Positions 19,596 to 26,885 of a stretch of DNA of 35,438 nucleotides are shown piece after piece. Every line of letters begins with the position of its first letter. The first letter of the stretch is position 1. The notes under the pieces are model-generated. The model was not told the origin of the DNA. It saw only the letters and a program-made list of their open reading frames with translations, and did no database searches. The position numbers were made by a program, and so were the translations under genes. Location: positions 1 to 35,438 of the forward strand of contig JAFYMP010000077.1 in assembly GCA_017556585.1 (NCBI GenBank), read 5' to 3'. The stretch is from Bacteroidaceae bacterium. GTDB lineage: Bacteria > Bacteroidota > Bacteroidia > Bacteroidales > Bacteroidaceae.

Positions 19596-19603
19596 TAACT
19601 TTG
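19596..19603 (+). promoter_or_regulatory. -7 box upstream of prfB
   Basis: TAACTTTG is an exact match to TAnnTTTG and lies 31 nt before the prfB ATG. A weak -33 match TTCG is at 19574-19577 (18-nt spacer). It interleaves with the divergent promoter of the M20 gene, so the two genes share a promoter region of about 50 bp. Confidence 0.6.
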
Positions 19604-19634
19604 CAGCGCAAACAATGAATATATACTTGAAAAG

Positions 19635-20759
19635 ATGATAACTATAGATCAGTTAAAAGAGATTTTGGACCGTACTGAAGCATTAAAAAGATATTTGAAT
19701 ATAGATGCTAAGGTTATTCAGGTAGAAGAAGAGCAGTTAAGAACTCAGGCTCCGGGTTTCTGGGACGATCCCAAAAAGGCTGAGGCTCAGATGAAGAAGG
19801 TAAAGGGTTTGCAGGCATGGATAGAAGGTTATAAAGAGGTTCGCGCTTTGGCAGACGAATTACAGTTGGCTGTAGATTTCTTTAAAGAAGAGTTGGTTAC
19901 AGAGCAGGAGGTAGATGATATTTATCAGAAATCGATGGCTGCCATAGAGTCTTTGGAACTGAAAAATATGCTTCGCGAAGAGGCCGATCAGATGGACTGT
20001 GTACTAAAGATCAATTCAGGTGCAGGTGGTACAGAGAGTCAGGACTGGTCACAGATGCTTATGCGTATGTATATGCGCTGGGGCGAAGAGAACAACTACA
20101 AAGTAACTATAGCAAATATACAGGATGGCGATGAAGCCGGTATTAAACAGGTTACTATGGAGATAGAGGGCCCGTATGCATACGGTTATCTGAAAGGTGA
20201 AAACGGTGTACACAGATTGGTAAGAGTATCGCCCTACAACGCACAGGGTAAGCGTATGACATCTTTTGCAAGTGTCTTTGTAACTCCGCTTATTGATGAT
20301 TCAATAGAGGTGGAGATAAGTCCGGCACTTATAACATGGGATACATTCCGTAGTGGTGGAGCCGGTGGTCAGAATGTGAATAAAGTAGAATCGGGTGTAC
20401 GTCTGCGTTATCAGTTTAAAGATCCATATACCGGTGTAGAAGAGGAGATTCTGATTGAAAATACAGAAACCCGTGACCAGCCAAAGAATAAGGAGCGTGC
20501 TTTGCAACATTTGCGTTCAATCCTTTACGATAAGGAATTACAGCATCGTATGGCTGAACAGGAAAAGGTAGAAGCCGGCAAGAAGAAAATTGAATGGGGT
20601 TCACAAATCCGTTCATACGTTTTTGATGACAGACGTGTAAAGGATCATCGTACAGGACATCAGACATCCGATGTTAATGGTGTGATGGATGGTCGTATTG
20701 ATGGCTTTATTAAATCATATTTAATGAGTTTTGCCGAATCGGCAGAGAATAATATCTGA
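19635..20759 (+). CDS. prfB: Peptide chain release factor 2, without programmed frameshift
   Basis: This 374-residue protein is RF2, which recognises UGA and UAA stop codons and triggers peptide release. The release loop SGGAGGQNVNK contains GGQ at about residues 244-246. The stop-recognition tripeptide position reads SPY (about 199-201) where the E. coli protein has SPF. The C-terminal segment WGSQIRSYVFDD is conserved. The reading frame is continuous: where many bacteria carry an in-frame UGA after about 25 codons that needs a +1 frameshift, this gene reads TAT TTG AAT at 19692-19700 with no stop and no upstream Shine-Dalgarno-like spur. Confidence 0.97.
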   Translation: MITIDQLKEILDRTEALKRYLNIDAKVIQVEEEQLRTQAPGFWDDPKKAEAQMKKVKGLQAWIEGYKEVRALADELQLAVDFFKEELVTEQEVDDIYQKSMAAIESLELKNMLREEADQMDCVLKINSGAGGTESQDWSQMLMRMYMRWGEENNYKVTIANIQDGDEAGIKQVTMEIEGPYAYGYLKGENGVHRLVRVSPYNAQGKRMTSFASVFVTPLIDDSIEVEISPALITWDTFRSGGAGGQNVNKVESGVRLRYQFKDPYTGVEEEILIENTETRDQPKNKERALQHLRSILYDKELQHRMAEQEKVEAGKKKIEWGSQIRSYVFDDRRVKDHRTGHQTSDVNGVMDGRIDGFIKSYLMSFAESAENNI

Positions 20760-20763
20760 TAAG

Positions 20764-21240
20764 ATGGCTATAGAGATAGAGAGAAAATTTCTGGTTACAT
20801 CGGCTGCGTATAAAAAGGCTGCATATAACTTTTACGATATGGTGCAGGGATATATTGCACACGAAAAGGGTAATTCTGTTAGAGTGCGTATTACCAATAC
20901 TGAGGCAGTTATGACCATTAAGGGACCATCGGACAGCAAAGGTTTGAGTCGCTATGAATGGAATCATCAGATTTCTGTAGAAGATGCAAAAGAGTTACTG
21001 AAATTATCGCAGGGCGGTATAATTGAAAAGAGACGCTATCTGGTACATTCCGGTCCGCATGTGTTTGAGATAGATGAATTTTATGGAGATAATGAGGGCC
21101 TGGTGATAGCAGAAGTAGAATTGCAATCGGAAAATGAGACGTTTGAAAAGCCGTCGTTTGTAGGTAAAGAGGTTACGGGAGACAGACGATACTATAACGC
21201 TTATCTTACAACAAATCCTTATAAGAGCTGGACAGAATAG
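20764..21240 (+). CDS. CYTH-domain protein
   Basis: This 158-residue protein starts with the CYTH signature EIERKFLV (residues 3-10, the ExExK motif). Later tunnel residues appear in NSVRVRITN, MTIKGP, IEKRRYLV and FEIDEFYG. CYTH enzymes form a triphosphate tunnel and hydrolyse tripolyphosphate or related compounds, or make cAMP in the CyaB type; which applies here cannot be decided. I chose ATG 20764, 4 nt after prfB, rather than an upstream in-frame ATG that overlaps prfB. Its stop codon lies in the loop of its own terminator hairpin. Confidence 0.85.
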   Translation: MAIEIERKFLVTSAAYKKAAYNFYDMVQGYIAHEKGNSVRVRITNTEAVMTIKGPSDSKGLSRYEWNHQISVEDAKELLKLSQGGIIEKRRYLVHSGPHVFEIDEFYGDNEGLVIAEVELQSENETFEKPSFVGKEVTGDRRYYNAYLTTNPYKSWTE

Positions 21241-21261
21241 TGTTCGGCTCTACTTTTTTTT
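21224..21261 (+). terminator. Terminator of the prfB-CYTH unit, overlapping the VanZ-like gene
   Basis: AGAGCTGGAC (21224-21233) pairs with GTTCGGCTCT (21242-21251, with two G-T pairs) around an 8-nt loop that contains the CYTH stop codon. Eight T bases (21254-21261) follow. The T tract is the reverse complement of the Lys codons ending the VanZ-like protein, whose stop codon lies at the foot of the stem. Confidence 0.85.
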
Positions 21262-21636
21262 CCAAAACAGGGGCTTAATTACAAAATATCCGCAAACAGA
21301 ACCTGTAATTACTCCTATGGTATTGCATACCAAATCCATCCATTCGCCGCTACGTTGGTCTGTAAGATAGAGTTGTGCCAATTCCATGGTTCCACTAAAC
21401 AAAATGGGAGCTAGAATAGCAAGCAGGATAAGTTTTTTACCGCTTAAACTGCTGTGGTGCCTCAAGTATTCTGCCCATAGTATTAGTTCAAAACCTCCAT
21501 ACATACAGATATGTGCCAATTTATCTATATTGGTAATGGTTTTCAATTCTGTTTCAGGGGGATTGAAAAGCGATAGAAAAACTATTATGGCCAGTATTAA
21601 TATGGATAGCGGATATGTGGTAAGTACTCTTTTCAT
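21250..21636 (-). CDS. VanZ-like membrane protein
   Basis: This small integral membrane protein (128 residues from the chosen start) has about four hydrophobic segments and the VanZ-type pattern FSGTMELAQLYLTDQRSGEWMDLVCNTIGV split over the second half (key residues Glu, Gln, Arg, Asp, Asn). In enterococci VanZ affects teicoplanin resistance; in Bacteroidota the role is unknown. I chose ATG 21636. A TTG at 21663 would add nine residues but falls inside an exact -7 promoter box. The C terminus is Lys-rich because it is read through the T tract of the opposing terminator. Confidence 0.75.
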   Translation of the reverse strand: MKRVLTTYPLSILILAIIVFLSLFNPPETELKTITNIDKLAHICMYGGFELILWAEYLRHHSSLSGKKLILLAILAPILFSGTMELAQLYLTDQRSGEWMDLVCNTIGVITGSVCGYFVIKPLFWKKK

Positions 21637-21660
21637 TGCAATAAACAGGTTTTTATGGCG

Positions 21661-21668
21661 CAAAATTA
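21661..21668 (-). promoter_or_regulatory. -7 box of the VanZ-like gene
   Basis: The minus strand reads TAATTTTG, an exact TAnnTTTG match, 24 nt upstream of ATG 21636. No clear -33 element is seen. Its position excludes the upstream TTG start. Confidence 0.5.
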
Positions 21669-21730
21669 GTTAATCTACAGGATAAATACTATTATTGCAC
21701 TACAATTAATCAAAACACATAAATATACCA

Positions 21731-22465
21731 ATGAGAAAGTTGTTTAGAGGAGATTATTTTTACTTTTCAAAATCGGACAGAATAGCCGCTTTTATTCTGT
21801 TGTTGATAATCATAGTTGCAAATGTTTTGCGTGTCAAGTTAGATAGGCCTGTTTCGCCGGAAATAGTGGCTAATGTTGATACATTGTTTGTTACCAAACC
21901 CAAAGCAGATACGGTAAAAATTAAAAAGGAACCACCGGTGTACAATGATTATAGAAAGAATAGCAGTAGGCGTAATTCAAATAGTAAAACTGTAGCAGTT
22001 AAGAAGGAAACTCCTGTAGATACATTAACTGAACGGCCAGTTTTTGTTCAGTATAAGCGTAAAGAGATACCCACGCAAGCTATAGATTTGAATGTGGCAG
22101 ATACAACAGCTTTGGTGCTACTACCGGGAATAGGGAGTTACTATGCCAAAAGGATAGTAGAATATAGAGAATTGTTAGGTGGATATGTCAGTGTAGAACA
22201 GTTAAAGGAGATAAACGGTATTCAGGATTCCGTTTTACGTTGGTTTGTAATTACAGATACTGTACCTGTAAGAAAGATAAATATCAACAAACTTTCTTTA
22301 TCTAAATTGCGTAACCATCCTTATGTTAGTTTTTATCAGGCAAAGGCCATTACGGAATACAGAGGTTCTGAAGGCGATATAAAAAGTCCTGCTCAACTCT
22401 CCTTTATGGAGGAGTTTACCGAGCAGGACTTAATCAGGCTTGAACCTTATATATCTTTTGAATAA
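21731..22465 (+). CDS. ComEA-like helix-hairpin-helix protein
   Basis: This 244-residue protein has one N-terminal membrane segment (about residues 17-35), a Lys/Ser-rich linker (about 55-110) and two helix-hairpin-helix DNA-binding regions. One runs around ALVLLPGIGSYYAKRIVEYR, the other covers the C-terminal third (ININKLSLSKLRNHPYVSFY onward). This is the ComEA-like arrangement, which in competent bacteria binds incoming DNA at the membrane; here a role in DNA uptake or binding is inferred from the family only. Its last codons contain a terminator hairpin that acts on the opposite strand, for the phosphatase gene, which ends 3 bp away. Confidence 0.8.
   Translation: MRKLFRGDYFYFSKSDRIAAFILLLIIIVANVLRVKLDRPVSPEIVANVDTLFVTKPKADTVKIKKEPPVYNDYRKNSSRRNSNSKTVAVKKETPVDTLTERPVFVQYKRKEIPTQAIDLNVADTTALVLLPGIGSYYAKRIVEYRELLGGYVSVEQLKEINGIQDSVLRWFVITDTVPVRKININKLSLSKLRNHPYVSFYQAKAITEYRGSEGDIKSPAQLSFMEEFTEQDLIRLEPYISFE
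22381..22431 (-). terminator. Terminator of the cyclophilin-phosphatase operon, inside the ComEA-like gene
   Basis: An 11-bp perfect outer stem (22384-22394 with 22421-22431) encloses an inner stem of eight pairs with one bulged base (22395-22402 with 22408-22416) and a 5-nt loop. On the minus strand the stem runs into five T bases (complement of 22381-22385), 37 nt after the phosphatase stop. On the plus strand no T tract follows. The whole element lies in the coding sequence of the ComEA-like protein. Confidence 0.85.
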
Positions 22466-22468
22466 GGT

Positions 22469-23863
22469 TTAGTAGTTTGCTATTTCTGCTATTTTCATTG
22501 GTATGTCGATATTGTCCATCTGGCCTGTAAAGTTTTCAGCACCGGCACCAATTGCAAATACAGGTACGTATGCAGCAGTATGTGCACCCGATGACCAACC
22601 AACCAGTGCAATTTCGCTCATAATCTGAACAGCCAAATCTGATAATTTGTTTACACTGTAATATTCTTCAGCTTTCTTGGCGCTTTCGCCCATACCAAAT
22701 GTTTCAACGTATGCAGAACGCAGACGGTTTTCCTGGTCTTTAGAAAGTCTTACTTTGTCCCAGAAACCAAAATGTTCCTTTAATTCTGCTTCTACCTCTT
22801 CCCAAGTGAGAACATCACCTACCTTACGACCCAACTCTTCAAGATGTGTGCTGAATGCATCTTCGCTCATGTTTTGGTATTGCAGAGCCTGCAGATTCAT
22901 TCTGTATTGACCTAAGCTACCCATACTCATACCACCGGTTTCGTGGTCGGCAGTAACTACAATAAGAGTCTCTTTTGGATGCTTCTGATAGAAATCGTAT
23001 GCAACCTGAATGGCATTGTCAAAATCAATAACCTCCTTAACTGTAGAAGCTGCATCGTTTCCGTGGCCGCTATGGTCAATTTTACCACCTTCCATCATAA
23101 TGAAGAAACCTTTTTTATTGTCTTTCATCAGGAAGTCGATAGCTGATTCTGTTAATTGTGCCAAAGTTAAATCGTCTTCTTCTCTGTCGATAAGGAATTT
23201 AAGAGATTCCATACCTTCCTGCTGTGGGAAGAGTATGATTTTGTCTGCCGATTCTGCATTGGCTTTGTATTCATCATAGCCCATTGCAATAGTGTAACCT
23301 GCATCTTCTGCAACTTTGTATGAACCACCGTCATCAAATCTTCTGTCGTGTGCAGAACTGAAGTGACCACCTCCAAAGAATTCAAAACCAGATTCTGCCA
23401 ATTGGTTGCTGATAGCGTGGTAGTTGTTACGTGATAATTGGTGTGCGTAGAATGAACCAGGTGTGGCATGGTTTATACATACGGTACTACCTATACCTAC
23501 TTTTTTACCAGCTTTTTTAGCCATCTCTGCTATTGATTCTGCTGCACTCTCTCTGTCGGGCAACATGCCTAACATACCGCTATTGGTTTTTTTACCCGAT
23601 GCAAGTGCTGTACCTGCAGCTGCACTATCTGTGATAAAGGTGTTTGCTGCATAGCTGAATGCAATACCTGTATATGGGAATTGGGCAAAACATAGAGGTT
23701 TATATCCAATAACGCCTTCAACATCTGCCAAATACATCTGTGCTGCAGCTACTTCGTTAGTTCCCATACCGTCTCCTATAAAATAGAATACGTATTTTGG
23801 AGTCTTTGCTCCGGCAGTCATCGTAACAAAAATCACTGCCAATGTTAATAAAAACTTCTTCAT
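22469..23863 (-). CDS. Alkaline phosphatase, secreted
   Basis: This 464-residue protein has a signal peptide (about residues 1-19) and the alkaline phosphatase core: YFIGDGMG (metal Asp, about 27-34), FITDSAAAGTA with nucleophile Ser80, GGKIDHSGHGND (metal ligands), TADHETGG and the late SSGAHTA His. It should act in the periplasm to release phosphate from organic esters. It lies 5 nt after the cyclophilin gene in one operon. The stretch between TADHETGG and the last motif holds a helical insertion of about 100 residues, common in this branch. No phosphate-control site was recognised. Confidence 0.93.
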   Translation of the reverse strand: MKKFLLTLAVIFVTMTAGAKTPKYVFYFIGDGMGTNEVAAAQMYLADVEGVIGYKPLCFAQFPYTGIAFSYAANTFITDSAAAGTALASGKKTNSGMLGMLPDRESAAESIAEMAKKAGKKVGIGSTVCINHATPGSFYAHQLSRNNYHAISNQLAESGFEFFGGGHFSSAHDRRFDDGGSYKVAEDAGYTIAMGYDEYKANAESADKIILFPQQEGMESLKFLIDREEDDLTLAQLTESAIDFLMKDNKKGFFIMMEGGKIDHSGHGNDAASTVKEVIDFDNAIQVAYDFYQKHPKETLIVVTADHETGGMSMGSLGQYRMNLQALQYQNMSEDAFSTHLEELGRKVGDVLTWEEVEAELKEHFGFWDKVRLSKDQENRLRSAYVETFGMGESAKKAEEYYSVNKLSDLAVQIMSEIALVGWSSGAHTAAYVPVFAIGAGAENFTGQMDNIDIPMKIAEIANY

Positions 23864-23868
23864 GTTAG

Positions 23869-24717
23869 TTATTTGATTAGTTCCATAGATAAAATTCTTA
23901 TATCTCTAATAGGTCTGTCACTTGGGTCGGTAGTAGCTTTTTGAATCTTCTCAACTACATCCATACCATCTGTTACTTCGCCAAAAACAGTGTACTGATT
24001 GTCCAGGAATGGTGTGCCACCAACTGTTGTGTAGGCCTCTATCTGTTCAGTAGTAAAGTGAAAACCACCTTGTTTGTCAAATATAGATTCTGTTTCTGCT
24101 ATAAGTTTTTCCTGTAACTGTTTAAGACCGGCATTATCGGAAGCTTGCTGTAATTTAATGATTGTATCTCTGTTTTCCATACAAAGATTGTTGAATATAC
24201 CTTGCAAAGTTTGTTCTGCAAGTTGTGATTCCATCTGTTGCAAGTCACGTTCCTTATATTTTTTACCGGTAACTATGTAAAATTGTGAACCGGAAGATCT
24301 CTTCTGTGGATTCACCTGGTCTGCCTGACGTGCAGCGCTAAGTGCGCCATACTTATGAAAGTATTTTGGGTAGATGAATTCTGCAGGTAGAGTATAATCG
24401 GGACCGCCAGAACCAAGTCTTGCACCTTTTTCGGCAGTTTTTGAATCCGGATCACCAGCCTGTACCATAAAGTCGCGAATTACGCGGTGAAATAAAGTGC
24501 TGTCATAATATTGTTCTTCCACTAACTTTATAAAGTTGTCTCTGTGAGAAGGAGTCTCATTGTAAAGTTTTATGTTTATATCTCCTTCTGTGGTCTTGAT
24601 TAACACTTTTGTTTCCGGTTCCTGTGATTGTGCACTGGCATTTTTTGCACTATTGCCATTGCAAGAATTGATTGTTACTGCCATGATGATTGAAAGTAAA
24701 GTAATTTTAAGTTTCAT
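23869..24717 (-). CDS. Cyclophilin-type peptidyl-prolyl isomerase lipoprotein
   Basis: This 282-residue protein begins with a lipoprotein signal (INSC, Cys about residue 19) and carries a cyclophilin domain: FHRVIRDFMVQAGDP, SSGSQFYIVTG and the late QYTVFGEVTDGMDVVEKI. Between SQFYIVTG and the usual LDNQYTVFG the domain is split by a helical insertion of roughly 75 residues, rich in Gln, Leu and Glu, not found in short cyclophilins. It should assist folding of exported proteins at the membrane. It is the first gene of the unit with alkaline phosphatase. Confidence 0.9.
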   Translation of the reverse strand: MKLKITLLSIIMAVTINSCNGNSAKNASAQSQEPETKVLIKTTEGDINIKLYNETPSHRDNFIKLVEEQYYDSTLFHRVIRDFMVQAGDPDSKTAEKGARLGSGGPDYTLPAEFIYPKYFHKYGALSAARQADQVNPQKRSSGSQFYIVTGKKYKERDLQQMESQLAEQTLQGIFNNLCMENRDTIIKLQQASDNAGLKQLQEKLIAETESIFDKQGGFHFTTEQIEAYTTVGGTPFLDNQYTVFGEVTDGMDVVEKIQKATTDPSDRPIRDIRILSMELIK

Positions 24718-24730
24718 ATCTAAAAATCTC

Positions 24731-24744
24731 TTGTAAGTTTACAA
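24731..24744. promoter_or_regulatory. Palindrome in the cyclophilin leader
   Basis: TTGTAA-GT-TTACAA is a perfect 6-bp inverted repeat with a 2-bp centre, 14-27 nt upstream of the cyclophilin ATG on the minus strand. It could be an operator. I found no convincing -33/-7 pair for this gene nearby, so the assignment is weak. Confidence 0.3.
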
Positions 24745-24821
24745 CGATAGTATTATAGATTGAATTTTATGTGGTTTATTAGTAATTTTTGGCAAAAAGG
24801 TTAATTATTGTTAATATCTAT

Positions 24822-24830
24822 GGGGGGGGG
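24822..24830 (+). repeat. G9 homopolymer tract in a divergent intergenic region
   Basis: Nine consecutive G bases lie in otherwise AT-rich sequence of the 212-bp gap 24718-24929, about 32 bp upstream of the -33 element of the dehydratase gene and 105 bp upstream of the cyclophilin start. Such tracts are prone to slipped-strand length change, so it could modulate either promoter. The rest of this gap holds a promoter, two inverted repeats and no gene. Confidence 0.8.
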
Positions 24831-24861
24831 TAAAAGTATAATACAAATTCTTTAATGATAA

Positions 24862-24898
24862 TTTGGAAATATGACATAAAATGCAGAATTTTGCATTT
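24862..24898 (+). promoter_or_regulatory. Promoter with overlapping inverted repeat for the dehydratase-upxY unit
   Basis: TTTG (24862-24865), a 20-nt spacer and GAATTTTG (24886-24893) match the Bacteroidota promoter pattern with one deviation. The -7 box is flanked and overlapped by a 7-bp inverted repeat, AAATGCA (24879-24885) with TGCATTT (24892-24898), which could be a repressor site. Transcription would begin near 24900, giving a leader of about 30 nt. Confidence 0.5.
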
Positions 24899-24929
24899 GG
24901 GTTTATACTAATTTAAATATTATAGCATC

Positions 24930-26852
24930 GTGGAAGAAGGATTTATAAAAAAATGTAGCCGATTAGTGTCTCGGTATTTGAATACCAGAGTAGTGTTCGT
25001 AATCGACGTTCTGTTATCTGTCTTGGCCTCTTTCTTGATGCTATTGGCTGCGAGTGGCACCGATAAAGGTGCCGAAATAACTCCGTTTATAATCCTGCAA
25101 TGGAGTATCGCTTCAGGAGTGTTTTTTGCAATTGCTTCAATAATAACCAGAAGTTACAGAATCATTATTCGTCACTCTACAATGCGCGATTTGGCGAATT
25201 TAGTGACAGTGGTTACTCTTTCAGAATTGATGCTGGGTGCAGTAGTTTATATAATCGAAGATACGCCATTATCTGAGATATTATGGTTGATGTTGCTTGA
25301 TTCCATATTTACCTTTTTGCTTCTGATTGTAGTACGTTTGGCTATGATTGTAAGCTATGATCTGTTTAAATCTAAAATGCGTGAACGTATGAACATAAAA
25401 CGTATTTTAGTATATGGAACACACGAAAAATCAATTGCAGTTATTACACGTCTTTTGGATTCTTCACACTATGACATAGTGGGCTTTATAAGTCCCTCTT
25501 CTTCTGACAAACGTATCAGGATTTCCAACTTCAAGGTATATCATGCCAGAACAGAAGAGGAATTGAACAATCTTGCTACCGATTTGGGTTTAAGCGGTAT
25601 TTTGTTCACTACAGAACAGGATGCTCAGACAGAACAGGATAGACTTATCCAAATGGCAACATCCTTGAATATAAAGATATTGGTGGTACCAAGTATCAAT
25701 GAAGTTGAAGGTAATAACTTATTGCATTACAGAGTTCGCGAAATTAAAATTGAAGATCTTTTAGGTCGTCCTGAGATAGAGATTTCAATAGATGAAATTA
25801 AAAAGAGATTTTCCGATAATGTTATTTTGGTAACAGGTGCTGCAGGTTCTATTGGTTCTGAGCTTTGCAGACAGTTGGCTCAATTTAATGTTAAGAAATT
25901 GGTGTTGTTTGACAATGCAGAAACACCTATGCACAATATCAGATTGGAATTAGAAGATACATATCCCGATTTGAACTTTGTTCCTGTAATAGGTGATGTA
26001 CGCAGTGTGGACAGACTCGATTTTGTGTTCCGTGAACATCGTCCTTCTGTAGTATTCCATGCAGCAGCATATAAACACGTTCCTTTGATGGAGGAGAATC
26101 CATGCGAAGCTGTGCATGTAAATGTTATAGGTTCTAAAAATGTGGCAGATAAATGTTTGCAGTATGGAGTGGAGATGATGGTTATGGTAAGTACCGATAA
26201 AGCCGTTAATCCTACAAATATAATGGGTTGCACCAAGAGATTGGCAGAAATATATGTTCAGTCATTAGGATTGGCATTTACCAGTGGTAAGCAGGAGGGT
26301 AACACAAGATTTGTAACAACCAGATTCGGTAATGTGCTTGGTTCAAATGGTTCTGTTATACCTCGTTTCCGCAAACAGATTGAATGTGGCGGTCCGGTTA
26401 CAGTTACAGATCCGGATATTAACCGTTTCTTTATGACTATTCCTGAAGCTTGTCGTTTGGTTATGGAGGCAGCTACAATATCTACAGGTAATCAGATAGT
26501 AGTATTCGATATGGGTACTCCTGTTAAGATAGTGGATCTTGCCCGCAGAATGATAGAATTGGCAGGTTTTGTTCCTGAAAAAGATATTCCAATAGTATTT
26601 ACAGGATTGCGTCCGGGTGAAAAATTATATGAAGAGGTGCTTTCTACAAGAGAGAATACTGACCCAACATCGCACGACCGAATTAGAGTTGCCAGAGTTC
26701 GTGAGTACGATTATGACGAGGTTAAGGCTATTTTTGAAAAGATGGAAAGATTGGCTCTTGACGTTTATATTCCGGATATGGTACGCTTGATGAAAGAGAC
26801 TGTACCTGAGTTTAAATCGAAGAACTCCAGATTTGAAATCTACGATAAATAG
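24930..26852 (+). CDS. Membrane-bound CapD/WbpM-type nucleotide-sugar dehydratase
   Basis: This 640-residue protein has about four N-terminal membrane segments (residues 20-150), a first Rossmann-like domain (RILVYGTHEKS) and a C-terminal extended SDR domain with VTGAAGSIGSELCRQL (about 297-312). The catalytic region reads STDKAVNPTNIMGCTKR, with Met where soluble relatives have Tyr, the WbpM-type arrangement. Relatives remove water from UDP-GlcNAc (4,6-dehydratase), the first step towards deoxyamino sugars for capsule, O-antigen or glycoprotein glycans. The start is GTG 24930; no better ATG lies upstream. The aminotransferase at 28490 could act on its product. upxY follows 33 nt later. Confidence 0.88.
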   Translation: MEEGFIKKCSRLVSRYLNTRVVFVIDVLLSVLASFLMLLAASGTDKGAEITPFIILQWSIASGVFFAIASIITRSYRIIIRHSTMRDLANLVTVVTLSELMLGAVVYIIEDTPLSEILWLMLLDSIFTFLLLIVVRLAMIVSYDLFKSKMRERMNIKRILVYGTHEKSIAVITRLLDSSHYDIVGFISPSSSDKRIRISNFKVYHARTEEELNNLATDLGLSGILFTTEQDAQTEQDRLIQMATSLNIKILVVPSINEVEGNNLLHYRVREIKIEDLLGRPEIEISIDEIKKRFSDNVILVTGAAGSIGSELCRQLAQFNVKKLVLFDNAETPMHNIRLELEDTYPDLNFVPVIGDVRSVDRLDFVFREHRPSVVFHAAAYKHVPLMEENPCEAVHVNVIGSKNVADKCLQYGVEMMVMVSTDKAVNPTNIMGCTKRLAEIYVQSLGLAFTSGKQEGNTRFVTTRFGNVLGSNGSVIPRFRKQIECGGPVTVTDPDINRFFMTIPEACRLVMEAATISTGNQIVVFDMGTPVKIVDLARRMIELAGFVPEKDIPIVFTGLRPGEKLYEEVLSTRENTDPTSHDRIRVARVREYDYDEVKAIFEKMERLALDVYIPDMVRLMKETVPEFKSKNSRFEIYDK

Positions 26853-26885
26853 TGTTGTATCCGTTATAGGGGAGAGAATAACGGC

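Noticed and set aside
19535-19615. Upstream start for the M20 deacylase
   Set aside because: A well-matched promoter lies between the two candidate starts, so the extension would not be transcribed from it, and the extra residues do not look like the family.
20731-20763. Upstream start for the CYTH protein
   Set aside because: It overlaps the end of prfB, and the CYTH signature begins directly after ATG 20764.
21637-21663. TTG start for the VanZ-like protein
   Set aside because: It falls inside an exact -7 promoter box for the gene.
22943-23654. Several plus-strand frames within the alkaline phosphatase gene
   Set aside because: They are antisense shadows of a well-supported gene.
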